Of a stretch of DNA of 34,215 nt, positions 23,175 through 34,173 are shown piece after piece. Under the pieces are notes generated by a model, which worked only from the letters and a program-made list of their open reading frames with translations, had not been told where the DNA came from and ran no database searches. This stretch comes from Pelargonium nanum (taxonomy: Eukaryota > Streptophyta > Magnoliopsida > Geraniales > Geraniaceae), in contig JAYMTF010000537.1 in NCBI GenBank assembly GCA_036897485.1, forward strand, positions 1-34,215, in the 5' to 3' direction. The stretch's first letter is position 1; every line of letters starts with the position of its first letter. The translations under genes were made by a program, and so were the position numbers.

Positions 23175-23756
23175 CTGCTAACGTTTATTTTATTTAAATC
23201 TACATATATCGACAACATGAACAAGTTGATCCAGTTGCGAAAAATGACAACATTAGAATTCATGTTGGATATAAGAAACTTTGGTCTAGTATATATAATA
23301 TAGATTGTATCCACATACTTCCAATAAATTTCAACATTACCATTCATGTAATAACATGTACTTGGTCAAGAAAACATGAGTGAGATCCATTTCTACTGGG
23401 TCTAGAGTTACAATGAGTCAAAGTGTTGTTTGGATTTGTAGGAGAATTCATTTTCCTGGAATCATGCTTTTCCCGGAAAAGCAAATTTAAGTTCCACCTA
23501 GTAGAAATTTCACACTTGTACAAGTAAATAACAAAAAAAAGCAAAAAGAGGCTTACTTAGAAAGATCCCATGCACAAAAACGGGTGGCCAATTCAAGAAC
23601 CCAAATGTTTCGGAGATTTGTATTTAACACACACCGCAAAAGAAAGATTTCTCAAATTTTATATAAGATCTCAAACTGTGTCACATCTATATTTATTAAT
23701 TACACACATCGCATATTACACGATTTGTAAAACAAGTGTCACACGCTGATTCCCTG

Positions 23757-23765
23757 ATATAAATA
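23757..23765 (+). promoter_or_regulatory. Candidate TATA box for the membrane-protein gene
   Basis: ATATAAATA lies about 210 bases upstream of the chosen ATG at 23975, which would put the start of transcription near 23790 and give a leader of about 185 bases. Confidence 0.4.
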
Positions 23766-23974
23766 ATTAACACTACTTTTGTAACCCCATATTCTTTGCT
23801 CTTCCATTTTTGTTCCTTGAAGGTAACAAAAATTTCACAAAAACCATGTCCACAAGCTATGCTTACCTTGCTGAGTAAGTCAAGCCCCTACATTAATCAC
23901 TCCTATTTCTCCTCCAAATCTCCATCAAAGTTTAAAAAAATTTCAGCCAAAGATCCAAGATTGTTAAATGATCC

Positions 23975-26209
23975 ATGTCCAAACCAAATAGACCCTTTGT
24001 TCCTTTCATTTTCTTCTTCTTGTTCTCCACCTCCATCTTCTCTCCAAAGCTTCCAGTTTTTGGATCTCCCACCCAAGAACCCACATTCAAGCAGAGACCT
24101 GACCCTCTGCAGAATTTCAAGAACTACAATGGTTGCTATGATCCAAGAAACATGCATTACTGGGCTGTGAGTACTTTTGATTGCCCATTATTGGATCAAT
24201 AAAAAAAAGAAGGTTGTGTGTTGATTTCATTAATTTTCTCTCATCTTTTTCAGTCTGCAGCATTTACAGGGGTCTATGGATACACAATTGGTGCAGTTTG
24301 GATTCTATGTGGATTGATCTTTGGCGTTTACGCGATCAGCACGAAGCAAATTTGTTCGGATTTCTTGGATCATCACTACTTTGTCATGTTCATTCTCATC
24401 CTTCTCCTCACAATTCTTGTCCTGTAAATGTCCTAAACCAATAGTTTTGTTCATTTCATGTTTCTTGGACAATGTTGTATACATAAATTCTTAAATGTCA
24501 TGTCATGTCATGTGTTTTGTAGGATTGCGAGTGGTTTTGTTCTTGCAGCAAACCACGCGTCGATGAAGAGAGCAGAGAGGTTGAAAGGGACGGTCCTGAA
24601 AGCCGGAGGAGACGCGTACGAGATCATCCTTAAAGTGCTAGCAACATTGACCAAAATGCAGCTAATGTTGGATCCGTACACTCCGGAGGCAACAGAGAAT
24701 CTCAACATGACATGCCATAAGCTCGAAAGGGAAGCAATGATGATCCACAGCTTCGTTCGCGAAAACGAGCCTTACATTGACCTCGCAATCAACTCTTCGT
24801 AAGCATTTTGTTCTCTTACACGCACAAAAACATCGAAAAAAAGTTAATGTTTTATTTTGTTACGTTTTGTAGGTACATGACACATCTTGTGGTAGTGACT
24901 GTCAACTTGGTGTTGCTGGTTGGAGCTTTAGGTGAGTTCTTGATTTCACTTTCTTGGCATTTTGATAGAATTTTCTCGGCTGCCAAACAGTACTAATTGG
25001 GTTCATTTTCTCAGTTCTGCTCTTGCTGCATTGGCATCCCGGATTCATAATGTAAGCAAAACAAACAAAAATAAATAAAACTTTTCCATCTTCTGATAAA
25101 TTCTTGGCCTAACATTTTTTTCTTTTTGCTGGTTCTTGATTCAGTATAATTTTTGTGTGCTGGATTTTGACAACTCTATGCTGGGTTTTGTCCGGATTTG
25201 ATTTCTCTCTTCACATGTGAGTAACATTGTACAATTTCACATCCTCAGCAACAACATTTGTGTACTACTTACAATGCTTTTATCTTCTTTTTGTTATGCA
25301 GTTTTGCAGAAGATACTTGTTCGGCGATTCAAGATTACGAGAAAAACCCGAGTAATAACTCGTTTTCTTCCATGCTCCCCTGCTTAAACACAACAGCATC
25401 CGAAAAAATCATGGTGGAAATTGGCAGCACGGCGCATACTTTCATATCTGAGGTACTAACTAAATTTTGTTCGCGTAACGTGGTTCGTGATAATTTTGTG
25501 TTTATATATGTAACATAATATAAGTTGTTGCAGTTGAATTCAAGAATTGCAGAGTTGTACAAGGATGTAGGTGTTGACCAACAAACTGAGGAAGCAATGG
25601 GAGTAAAGGAAATTTGTGTTTGTGACCCATTTTCTGGTTCATCCAACTATGGCTATGCACCAGGACATTGTCCTGAAGATGCCATTGACATTGGAGAATT
25701 ACCAAATGTAAGCAAGTTTTCAACATTCTATTATTTGAGCATATTAGATAAAATGTAGAGAACGGAAAACAGAAAACGAAAACTGTTATAAAAACTAAGA
25801 TGTTGCATGCATGCATGGAAATGCTATGCAGGTTCTTGCAAGATTCACATGCTATGAAGACAGTGACACAAAAGTGAGCAAACACTGCATGAGCAGTGGA
25901 AAATTCATACCAGAATCATCATACAAGATGGCTTGGGCATTCAGTGGCTCTCTTCAAGATTTGCTTGAAATCTATCCTGATATTCAAAAACTATCAGAAT
26001 GCTCAATTGTGAAGGACACATTTTATGAGGTCTTTGCTCATCAATGCAGGCCCTTTAATGTCTCCATTGAACTGTTGTGGTGTTCCATGTTGTGTCTCTC
26101 CATTTTCATGGTGTTCTTGGTTTTGGTTCTTGTGGTAAAGGCTTATCAAGATAGGGGTAGGAGCTTTTCTTTGTGCTCCATCATCCCCACAGGCACAGCC
26201 CAAGCTTAG
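23975..26209 (+). CDS. Five-pass membrane protein, uncharacterised plant family (At5g67550-like)
   Basis: Function unknown. Nine exons: 23975..24166, 24254..24423, 24523..24798, 24873..24931, 25015..25051, 25145..25216, 25302..25452, 25534..25707, 25832..26209; 1509 nt, 502 aa. A signal peptide is likely (FVPFIFFFLFSTSIF, 8-22), then a short luminal/extracellular stretch with NYNGCYDPRNMHYW. Membrane segments: TM1 about 70-93, TM2 106-129, TM3 214-238, TM4 242-265, TM5 457-480. Loop 1 (130-213) is charged and helical; loop 2 (269-456) has about ten cysteines (e.g. EICVCDPF, GHCPED) and NxS/T sites at N287 and N298; another is N182. The two large loops should both be outside, with short cytosolic links and a tail of about 20 residues. 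The family (as I recall, the PANTHER group named after Dictyostelium DDB_G0292058) is widespread in plants. Start choice is uncertain because of upstream ATGs. Confidence 0.85.
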
Positions 26210-27566
26210 ATAGAATTTTTTTTATAGTTCAGATAAGAGTAAAAAAAAGAAAGCAGAAGTGTAAATATTTATGCAGCAAGGGAGGGTAGTGGGAATTGTA
26301 AATAATTGCTGGTGTTTGATTTGTTTCTTTAGAGAAGTTGAGGAAATAATTTTTGTTTTTTTGTTGGGTTTCATATTTAGGTTCCTAAACTTGTATTTTG
26401 TATAAAAATAAGGAAAACAGTTTTTTCCATGAAAAGTCGTGCATGTAATTTTTTATGTGAAAAATGAGTCTAAATTACCAGTTTATCAATAATAAATCCT
26501 AATAAAACTCGTTCCTATATATAAAAAAACGGACATTTACTTGTTCTTGTTTTTTTTTTTTTTGGCGCTAATATTGTTAACAGTCATTTTATTTGGTAAT
26601 TAATAAATTAAGTATAGTGATTTGTACTACCATTACTCCTTACTTTTCGTTTCGTGCCATAAAATTTCTTAATTAAAATATAAATCCACGATGCGATTTT
26701 GAAAACCGCGAGCACTCAACTTGTAGCTGTTATTGCTTAATCCTCCAAAAGTGAATCATCATTTCAAAGCTTCCATTAAAGCAGCACAATCTGGATCTTT
26801 GTTCGCAAGTCATCGCCATTATCAACCTCAGATCTGGGCTCGCTGTACCCAGAAACACTTGTGAACTGGTTCACTGGTCTGTTATGTTCTGTGCTGTTCT
26901 TGGGTGATATTGTGAACTGGGTTTGTGTCGATTGCTCGTTCTGCTAATTATTTTTTCTGGGTTTTGGAAGGATTCAGCAGATCTCCCATGTCTGCAAATT
27001 CATCGCTTTCCGTCATCGGAGCGCTTTCAGGCAAGTTCATTGACTTTGGTCACTGTTCTGTTTGTGGGTTTTTGAAAAAATGATTTTTTTTTAAATTTTT
27101 ATTGAAGTTATATGGATTTGGTTGATTTTTAATTTGTTTGAATGTTAATGAAGATGTTTAGTACATTTATGGTTTTAGTGTAATTCTTCTGATGCTGTGA
27201 CTTTGATTATCTATTACTTATTCTCATTGTACCATCTTAAGAAGCAAAATAGACTGAGGATTGAACTAGTTGAGCTATTCACATCAGATAATTTGGAATT
27301 GGTTTCTCATTTCTGCAATTAGGAAGTTGGTTGTTTTATATGTTCAATGGCGCAAAGAGCACATTTTGATTATGTAATCTTACTTCTGTTCCGGAGCTTT
27401 TTTTGAACTTTTAAAATTGTGAACATTCATGAATTAAGATTCCTTTTCTTTCCCGTAGAAATTTAGATAAAAGAATGTTGGGTGACTTGTGTTTGTGTCT
27501 GGTTTATTAGATCTCCATAGGTTGCATTTTCTTAATTGCAGCATTGTCTTGGAGATAAAAAAAAGG
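26210..27566 (+). other. Intergenic region and 5' leader of the GH43 gene
   Basis: The first ~150-250 bases are 3' UTR of the membrane-protein gene. The GH43 leader probably starts near 26750. A leader intron is inferred at 27031-27541: exon end GCTTTCAG followed by GCAAGT (the GC-AG donor consensus), acceptor AATTGCAG. An ATG at 26988 opens a 19-codon frame across that junction, stopping at 27556-27558, eight bases before the main ATG. Confidence 0.5.
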
Positions 27567-30500
27567 ATGAGGAACAAATATAGGAAATCAACTGATTTAC
27601 CTTTCAATGCAGGGGGGCGATGTTCAATTTCTATTGTGGTGTGGAGCTCGGTGGGATTTTTTTTATTGCTTCAACTCTACACTCTTGTTCCTCATAAAGA
27701 TGGGGTGGGTGAAGCAATGCAATCACACATGAGTCAAGACCCTGAATTCCATGAACTTTTTGAAGAGGCGGAAGAGGAGAATTTCCAAATCCCCCCTTCA
27801 AAGAGAAAACGGTCTTCGCAAACTGCAAGTGCGAAACGGAGACCTAAGGAGGCTATTCCACTTATTGAAGAGTTTCTTGATGAGAACTCCAAAATTAGGA
27901 ATGTATTTTTTCCCAGCCGGAAAACTGCCATAGATCCGCTTAAGGACGCAGGAAATGATAGCTTCAACTATTCTCCCGGGAGAGTGTGGTTGGATACCGA
28001 TGGAAATCCTATTCATGCTCATGGAGGGGGTATTCTGTATGATAAGAGACTAAGGACATACTATTGGTACGGAGAGTATAAAGATGGACCCACCTACCGT
28101 GCTCACAAGAAGGGAACACCAAGGGTGAGTTATCTAATTCCAATACATAATTCTGTTCTCATTCAAAGTCGAAGTTTATAATGAAAGTCTAAATGTGTTT
28201 AAGGAGAAAAGGAAATGCCTATGGTTAATATTCCCACATGAATTGTTTAATGTAGTTTAGTTGAGATTCCAACATTCATCTTATGGATTGTTTCTTTTAC
28301 TTAAGCTAGACTTGCGGATGCTAATAGACTTGCATGCTAACCAAATGAAGGTTTATATTGCTTCTTGTATGCTTGGTCATTTTGCTCTATGTACTGTAGA
28401 TATTTAGGAAACCTCGATTGTTTTTACTTGAAATTTTGGAAGTTATGAAAGTAATGGTGAATGTTTGTGCTTTTTAACTACATCTTGAACATTGTAGTGG
28501 AGAGGTATTTGTCTGTAGTTATGTATGGGATAAAGATATACTAAGGGTAGCTGAAAGTATTGACATACTGATGAGATTTGACCATGAAGGAAATGTTCAC
28601 CCTTACTAAAAAAAAATGAGGAGATAACATTAGATATGATGTAGTTAAATAGGACAATACGAACAGAGAGTTCCAAAGAGTTTTGCCTAAAGAATTCACA
28701 TGGCTGACCCTATATTGTTGAAGGACACTACTTCCTTCTTGGCTCAGAGGACTCTATATTGATTTATTACAAGTAATACTAATAGCTGGAAGTTAAGTTG
28801 GGTTTTTGCACCAGGCAAAAGGATTACAAATGTTACTAACATTGCAAGAACTATCCATGTAATGTAATATAGAAGGCATCACTAAAGAAATGTGCTAATA
28901 TATTCCCTCATCATGGTACAAGCTGTGATGCCACACACACGTGCGTAAAGACTAAACAAGTAAGAGCCAGAGAGTCATGTTTCCTGAGATTGTAAATAAA
29001 AGGATTTCTAGTGCACGAGACTCACACCATTGTGGGGTTTAGGAAGAGTCATTTATTTTTTTTCCTTTTCTTTTGAATTAGGCCAAATATTCTTACTCTG
29101 CCCATTCAGCTGTCTTTGGACTTGAGGAACAGATCAAGAAATTTTCCCAAGGAAGATAAGAGTGAGAATCTTTGAGGTACGACCTGAAAACTTCATCTGT
29201 TGAGCCATATTAGTGTAGTGGCAATGGAGAGTTATATTAGAAATGAGAAATCTAAGAGAAGTTTAGTTCCATCTTGAATACGTAGGCAAGTTATATTTTT
29301 GTTCCACCATTGGCTGGTTTTTTCCTGGTAAGTTTGAGTTAGATTTTGTTCTTTTGTTTCTTTTTCGGGGGTCAAGGGCACTTTCAAGGCAATCATACAA
29401 GACCTATTAGCCTGTCTGGAGTCATACGATGAAAATGAATATAGGTTGGGGAGGAACTATTGATATAGACTCAGGGATCATGACCTCTAGAAGGCAAGTC
29501 AATGTGAGTATTGATTTGGGAGCCATACCTTATCAAGTCTGTACTTTGACCTTATTATTTGATCTTCTTGTTGAAGTGACGATACTCTTCTGAAATTTGT
29601 GCTATCATAGTCATGATCTGTCATTAGTTTACAACTTCGTATGAACATGCATGCTCGCTATTCACTCTAGGCTATTTTTTATTCAAACTGGAATATGAGT
29701 ACTGAGTTTGATGTGGTGATGAATTGATTACTGCTCGGCAAAACCAATGAAATATAGTGGGAACAGTGCAAGAGAAGCTATCTTTGTAGCTGAATGGTAG
29801 TGAAACCAACGTTTTGGAAGTTCTAGGGGGATATAAATATATAATGGTATGGATTTTGTGTGTGAAAATTACTGTTGCTTAAATTGATTTAAGTGACTAT
29901 ACAAAGACATCATCACATGAAGGATGCAAAAATGGCATGAAAATATCGGTCAGGAAAATTCATACTTGTGATGTTGGGTAGTTATAGTAAGGACATGAAC
30001 ATGAGTCTTGCAAGTTTCCTTGGAGTCAATTTTACTTCTAACCATAGAATTCGTCGAACTCTGACAAATGGCCAAGAGGCAAAAGTTGCTTGTAGTTTAG
30101 GATTAGGACTAATTGTGAGCTTGGTTATGATTACGTTGTGAACTTCTTGGGAATTTTAGTGAGATAGTGACTTGTAGCTAGGGTGATGTTTTCACGAGGT
30201 CAATACTTCACTTAATTTTAGTAGTCGACAAATTTAGCTTTGTAAACTCCCATCAACATACATATGGTTAGTACTGCCGTATATGGCCATATTTAAAATA
30301 TGTTGATTGAAGATACTTTATGCTCATTTTTTCAACAGACTTGTAGAATGATGAAACATGACGAATCTTCCATGTAATATGGACACACTTGTGACAAGCT
30401 TTCTGTCATTATGTTTGCAAGAACACGAGCTAAAGTGCAATGCAATTTTGGCGCCATCCAAGCATTGGTTATTACTCGCTTAATTTTGCTTCAAGATGTT

Positions 30501-31508
30501 ATTTTGTCTCAAATCCATTACTATGTTTTTCTGGCCCTTTTCTCTTGTCTCGCTGAAATCAGATATGTACGTAACTTTTTACCCTTAATGACGTGTTTAA
30601 ATAATCATTTGCAAATCCTTATCAACTGAAAGTTTGAAAAACTTCCTTCCTCTCAGGTTGATATCTTAGGGGTCGGTTGCTATTCTTCGAAGGACTTATG
30701 GACATGGAAAAACGAGGGCATTGTGCTGCGAGGAGAAGAAACTAATAAAACCCATGATCTTTACAAGCTCAACGTGCTTGAGAGACCGAAAGTGATTTAC
30801 AATGAAAAGACGGGAAAGTATGTAATGTGGATGCATATTGATGACACCAACTACACAAAAGCTTCTGTAGGTATTGCCACTAGTGATTATCCCACAGGCC
30901 CTTTCAACTATCTGTATAGCAAGCAGCCCCATGGTTTCGATAGCAGGGACATGACAGTCTTCAAAGATGAAGATGGTGTCGCATATCTTGTCTACTCCTC
31001 TGAACACAATAGCGTGCTTCACGTAGGACCACTCACGTCTGATTATCTTGACGTGACACCTGTTATGAATAAAGTATTCGTGGGACAGTATCGCGAAGCC
31101 CCAGCTTTATTCAAGCACGAGGGGACTTACTACATGATCACCTCAGGCTGCACTGGCTGGGGTCCAAATGAAGCACTAGCGCACGCAGCAAAGTCAATCA
31201 TGGGGCCATGGGAGACAATAGGAAACCCTTGTGTTGGAGGTAACAAAATGTTTCGACTCACGACGTTTTTAGCTCAGAGCACATTTGTAATCCCCATGGT
31301 GGGGAAACCAGGCTCGTATATTTTCATGGCGGATAGGTGGAATCCATCAAACTTAAAGGACTCGAGATATGTATGGTTGCCTTTGTCAGTTAAGGGTCCA
31401 GTTGACAGGCCTTTTGACAACAATTTCGGGTTTCCATTATGGTCAAGAGTGTCGATATATTGGCATAGGAAGTGGAGGCTGCCTCGGGGATGGAGAGGCT
31501 TGAAATGA
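27567..31508 (+). CDS. GH43B: Glycosyl hydrolase family 43 exo-beta-1,3-galactosidase, Golgi membrane (GH43B-like)
   Basis: Trims beta-1,3-galactan side chains of arabinogalactan proteins in the Golgi; the Arabidopsis pair GH43A (At3g49880) and GH43B (At5g67540) is needed for normal root cell expansion (established). Two coding exons, 27567..28124 and 30657..31508, joined in phase 0: 469 aa. Type-II topology: short basic N-terminus MRNKYRK, membrane anchor at about 20-41, a charged stem to about 135, then the catalytic beta-propeller starting GRVWLDTDGNPIHAHGGG. Visible motifs: YYWYGE (E170), SRDM with D284, REAP with E333 (the expected general acid), AQST with Q393, ending PLWSRVSIYWHRKWRLP. 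The usual GH43 catalytic Asp base is not evident, as in the GH43_24 exo-galactanase subfamily. The 2.5-kb intron holds no gene but a SINE-like patch. Start at 27567 fits the conserved basic N-terminus. Confidence 0.93.
28673..28720 (+). repeat. Second copy of the SINE-like dispersed sequence, in the GH43 intron
   Basis: CAAAGAGTTTTGCCTAAAG, then ATTCACATGGCTGACC and ATATTGTTG, matches 6764-6812 with a few substitutions and one indel. It lacks the long TTG tail. The two copies lie 22 kb apart in unrelated genes, which fits a dispersed element rather than a coding homology. Confidence 0.35.
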
Positions 31509-32261
31509 TTCAGGTTTTCTCTCATGTATTGTATGTGTATCATATATGTATCTCATGTTATTTTTTCACTGGTTCTCGTCGTTGTGTTGATTTGGCGAAT
31601 CTTCACAGCACAGACATTGAGTAGAGTTGCTTAATGTTAGGAGGCTGAAACATAATTTCCCAGTGAGCTTTTACAGAATTGCTTCTTGTTTAGGATCATG
31701 TTCATGTTAGGTTTGGAGGGATACTTGTTTGCAGATAATAAATGATATTGACTTGTGTGGAAAATTCTTCCATTTTTGCCAATGATAGGGCTCACAAGAT
31801 CTTCACTGGGATGTAGTGAAACTGTGAGTAACTATTGAAAAGACGAAAATGCCCCTATATGAAATTTTCATTAAAAAAAAATGTGCGGTTAGTTGTTACA
31901 TTTTTAAAGTTTCAATGCAATTCGCCCAACACATGCAAAGTTTAGTGTGGTTTTATGTAATACAAAAATCACTTTATACTGAAATTTTTGTCATTTCAAC
32001 AGTGAATCGACATCATTATTGACGCTGCAAATTTATTAAAAGTAAGTGCAGTTCAATGTAGTTGCATGCAACACGTTCAAAATTTAGCACAATTTAGTGC
32101 AATCTACCTATTTTAGAATGAATCAGGCATAATTGAAAGAAAATTAACACACAAGGACTTCCTTGGGATAGCAATTGCTTAGTCCACGGCCTCGTTATGA
32201 TTCATCCTTGATTCAAAACAATTTATGATGGTAAGAGAGATGCTTATAACAAGTTGAGATT

Positions 32262-32605
32262 AGTGCATAACGAATTGACCTGATTATAATTGCATAAATA
32301 ATAATTGAACTAATTCAATTTGATAAGGCAACTCTTAACTAACTCCACGTAAGTGCATAATGAAGTACCCCTTTATGATCAGGTAGCGAAACTTTTAACT
32401 AACGTAAGTGCATAATGAATTGGCCCGTTTATGATTATACAGGAAGACTCTACCAACTCTCCGTAAGTGCATAATGAATTGACCTATAACCTGTTTATGA
32501 TCAGGTATCAATTCTCGACTGACTTTGCAGAAGTGCACAACGAATTATCCAGTTTATGATCAAACATCAAGACTCTCTACTAAGTGCATAATAATGAAGT
32601 GACTC
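32262..32605 (+). repeat. Degenerate minisatellite, six copies of a ~51-66-bp unit
   Basis: The core AGTGCATAATGAATTGAC recurs, with variation, from 32262, 32352, 32407, 32466, 32532 and 32583; a weaker copy lies near 32288. Several units continue with GTTTATGATCAGG and then GACTCT..AACT. Spacings of 51, 55, 59 and 66 bases between the last copies show a tandem array with indels. Confidence 0.8.
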
Positions 32606-33023
32606 ATCACATGTGTCCAATAGTTTGTCCTTTGTTGCTCAATGTCTAGATTCTGAGTTCTCATTAGGGTTCTTGGTGGGACAAGAATGTCTGGGATCTT
32701 ACCATGAATCCAAATTGATTTGAGTATATGTGTGTATATATTAGAGTCAAAATCTGCATAATAACCCAATAAAAGCTTTGAAAAGGAAAAGTTTGGAAAA
32801 AAGAAACTGCTGGTGAAATGTGTTCAATATCTAGGTGTCATTTTATTTTTTCTGCAGAATCTTTATGGGCACTTTCTTTTTCTTCTTTATCTTTTTTTTT
32901 TGTTGATAAATTCCTCTTTATCTTTGTTATTGCATTATTCCATTATCACTGTATTATTTATTATTATTCATGAGCACATATACTTTTTTTATACCTAACA
33001 TGTTTATCACTTCTTTTTTTGCA

Positions 33024-33043
33024 GGTGACACAAATGTGTCACC
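33024..33043. repeat. Perfect 8-bp-arm palindrome
   Basis: GGTGACAC, a four-base AAAT spacer, then GTGTCACC. It could be the end of a small transposon, an abutting pair of element ends, or a protein-binding site. Confidence 0.6.
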
Positions 33044-33372
33044 AAATTTTGGTCCCCACTTTTCTTTCTCAATTGCTTAGATTGTACTGTTAAAAAAAGA
33101 CGTTAAAATTCATGAAAATTCACTTAAATTAAATCAAACTAAGTTTAAACTATTATGACAATCCAACAAAACAACTTTCATGAAATAGGGTTAACACTGA
33201 TAGTGTTTTTCTATATATAGTTTTTTAGACCTCACAATAATAAATACAGTACAATTTTGCGAAGTTGAATCAAATTGTTTAATAAATTATTTGTATGAGA
33301 ACATTCAATCTAAAAAAAAGAACGTGACAATACTTAAAAAATCAAAAGTAAAATTACTCAATAAAAAGACGG

Positions 33373-33384
33373 CACGTGACGTTT
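33373..33384 (+). promoter_or_regulatory. G-box/ABRE-type motif
   Basis: CACGTGACGTTT combines a G-box (CACGTG) with an ACGT core, the usual binding site of plant bZIP/bHLH factors. The same twelve bases occur within the MITE-like element at 11220-11231. Confidence 0.4.
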
Positions 33385-33833
33385 GAAGACCACGTCAACG
33401 CATGAAGCCAACGCAACAAAGAGGTCAAAGTCAAATATCAATAATGGGCATCCGATGATTGACTAGCTAACCGAATAACACAACCAAACTAGAGAAAAAC
33501 ATATTACAAATCGAGTCAAAAATACGCTATCAATTTTATCATTGATGTGATTTGATATAAAACATGAAAGCCTACCAACTACATCCAAAGTAACCAACAC
33601 CTTGATCCACTTTTGACAATAAACACTTCAAATCCATCACTTTCTTGCACCAACTAAAATCATAAGTTCAATTTCCACATAGTATACATAAATGTAACTG
33701 TTCCATTCAATTTCACTTCATTTCATGGGTTAGCAATTGAGGTAAGGTTTAAAAAATGGTCCCATGGGAATAAGTCTCAAGTTTCAAGAAGGCTGAGTTG
33801 GTCTTAGTCAATGACCCAACAACAAAGACATAT

Positions 33834-33864
33834 AAATATATATTTTATATATAATTATATATAC
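33834..33864. repeat. AT-rich microsatellite
   Basis: Run of TATA/ATAT units with a few interruptions. Confidence 0.6.
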
Positions 33865-34158
33865 ATGAAAGGTGTTAATTTAAGCTAAAGAAAGCATGGG
33901 CCAAGTCTATGAAGAAACCATTAGAAAACTCAAATCAAAGCAAAGATAAAGAGATTATGTATAGAGAGAGAGAAAAAAAAAGTGGAATTGGAAAGGGAAA
34001 GGGATGGGTTAATTTGTAGATGTTGGGGGGCAAGTCTCATCAAAAGATTAACATGTGAATTCATCAAAAGCAGCTCCCCACTCACATTCTATATTTACTT
34101 TTTCTTTTGGATTGAGTTCAAGATAATTAATTTATATAATTGATATTAATTTGATGAC

Positions 34159-34173
34159 ATATATATATATATA
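34159..34173. repeat. (AT)n microsatellite
   Basis: Seven AT dinucleotides near the right edge. Confidence 0.8.

Larger units (their letters stand above)
22123..23756. other. Intergenic region between divergent ARL8 and membrane-protein genes
   Basis: About 1.6 kb. The left part has promoter-like motifs (CACGTG near 22220, ATTGG boxes). An AT-rich microsatellite lies at 22474-22500. An open frame at 22926-23174 is listed separately. The rest is AT-rich with nothing recognisable. Confidence 0.55.

Noticed and set aside
25335-25885. Antisense frames across the membrane-protein exons 7-9
   Set aside because: They cross splice sites of the sense gene and show no recognisable protein.
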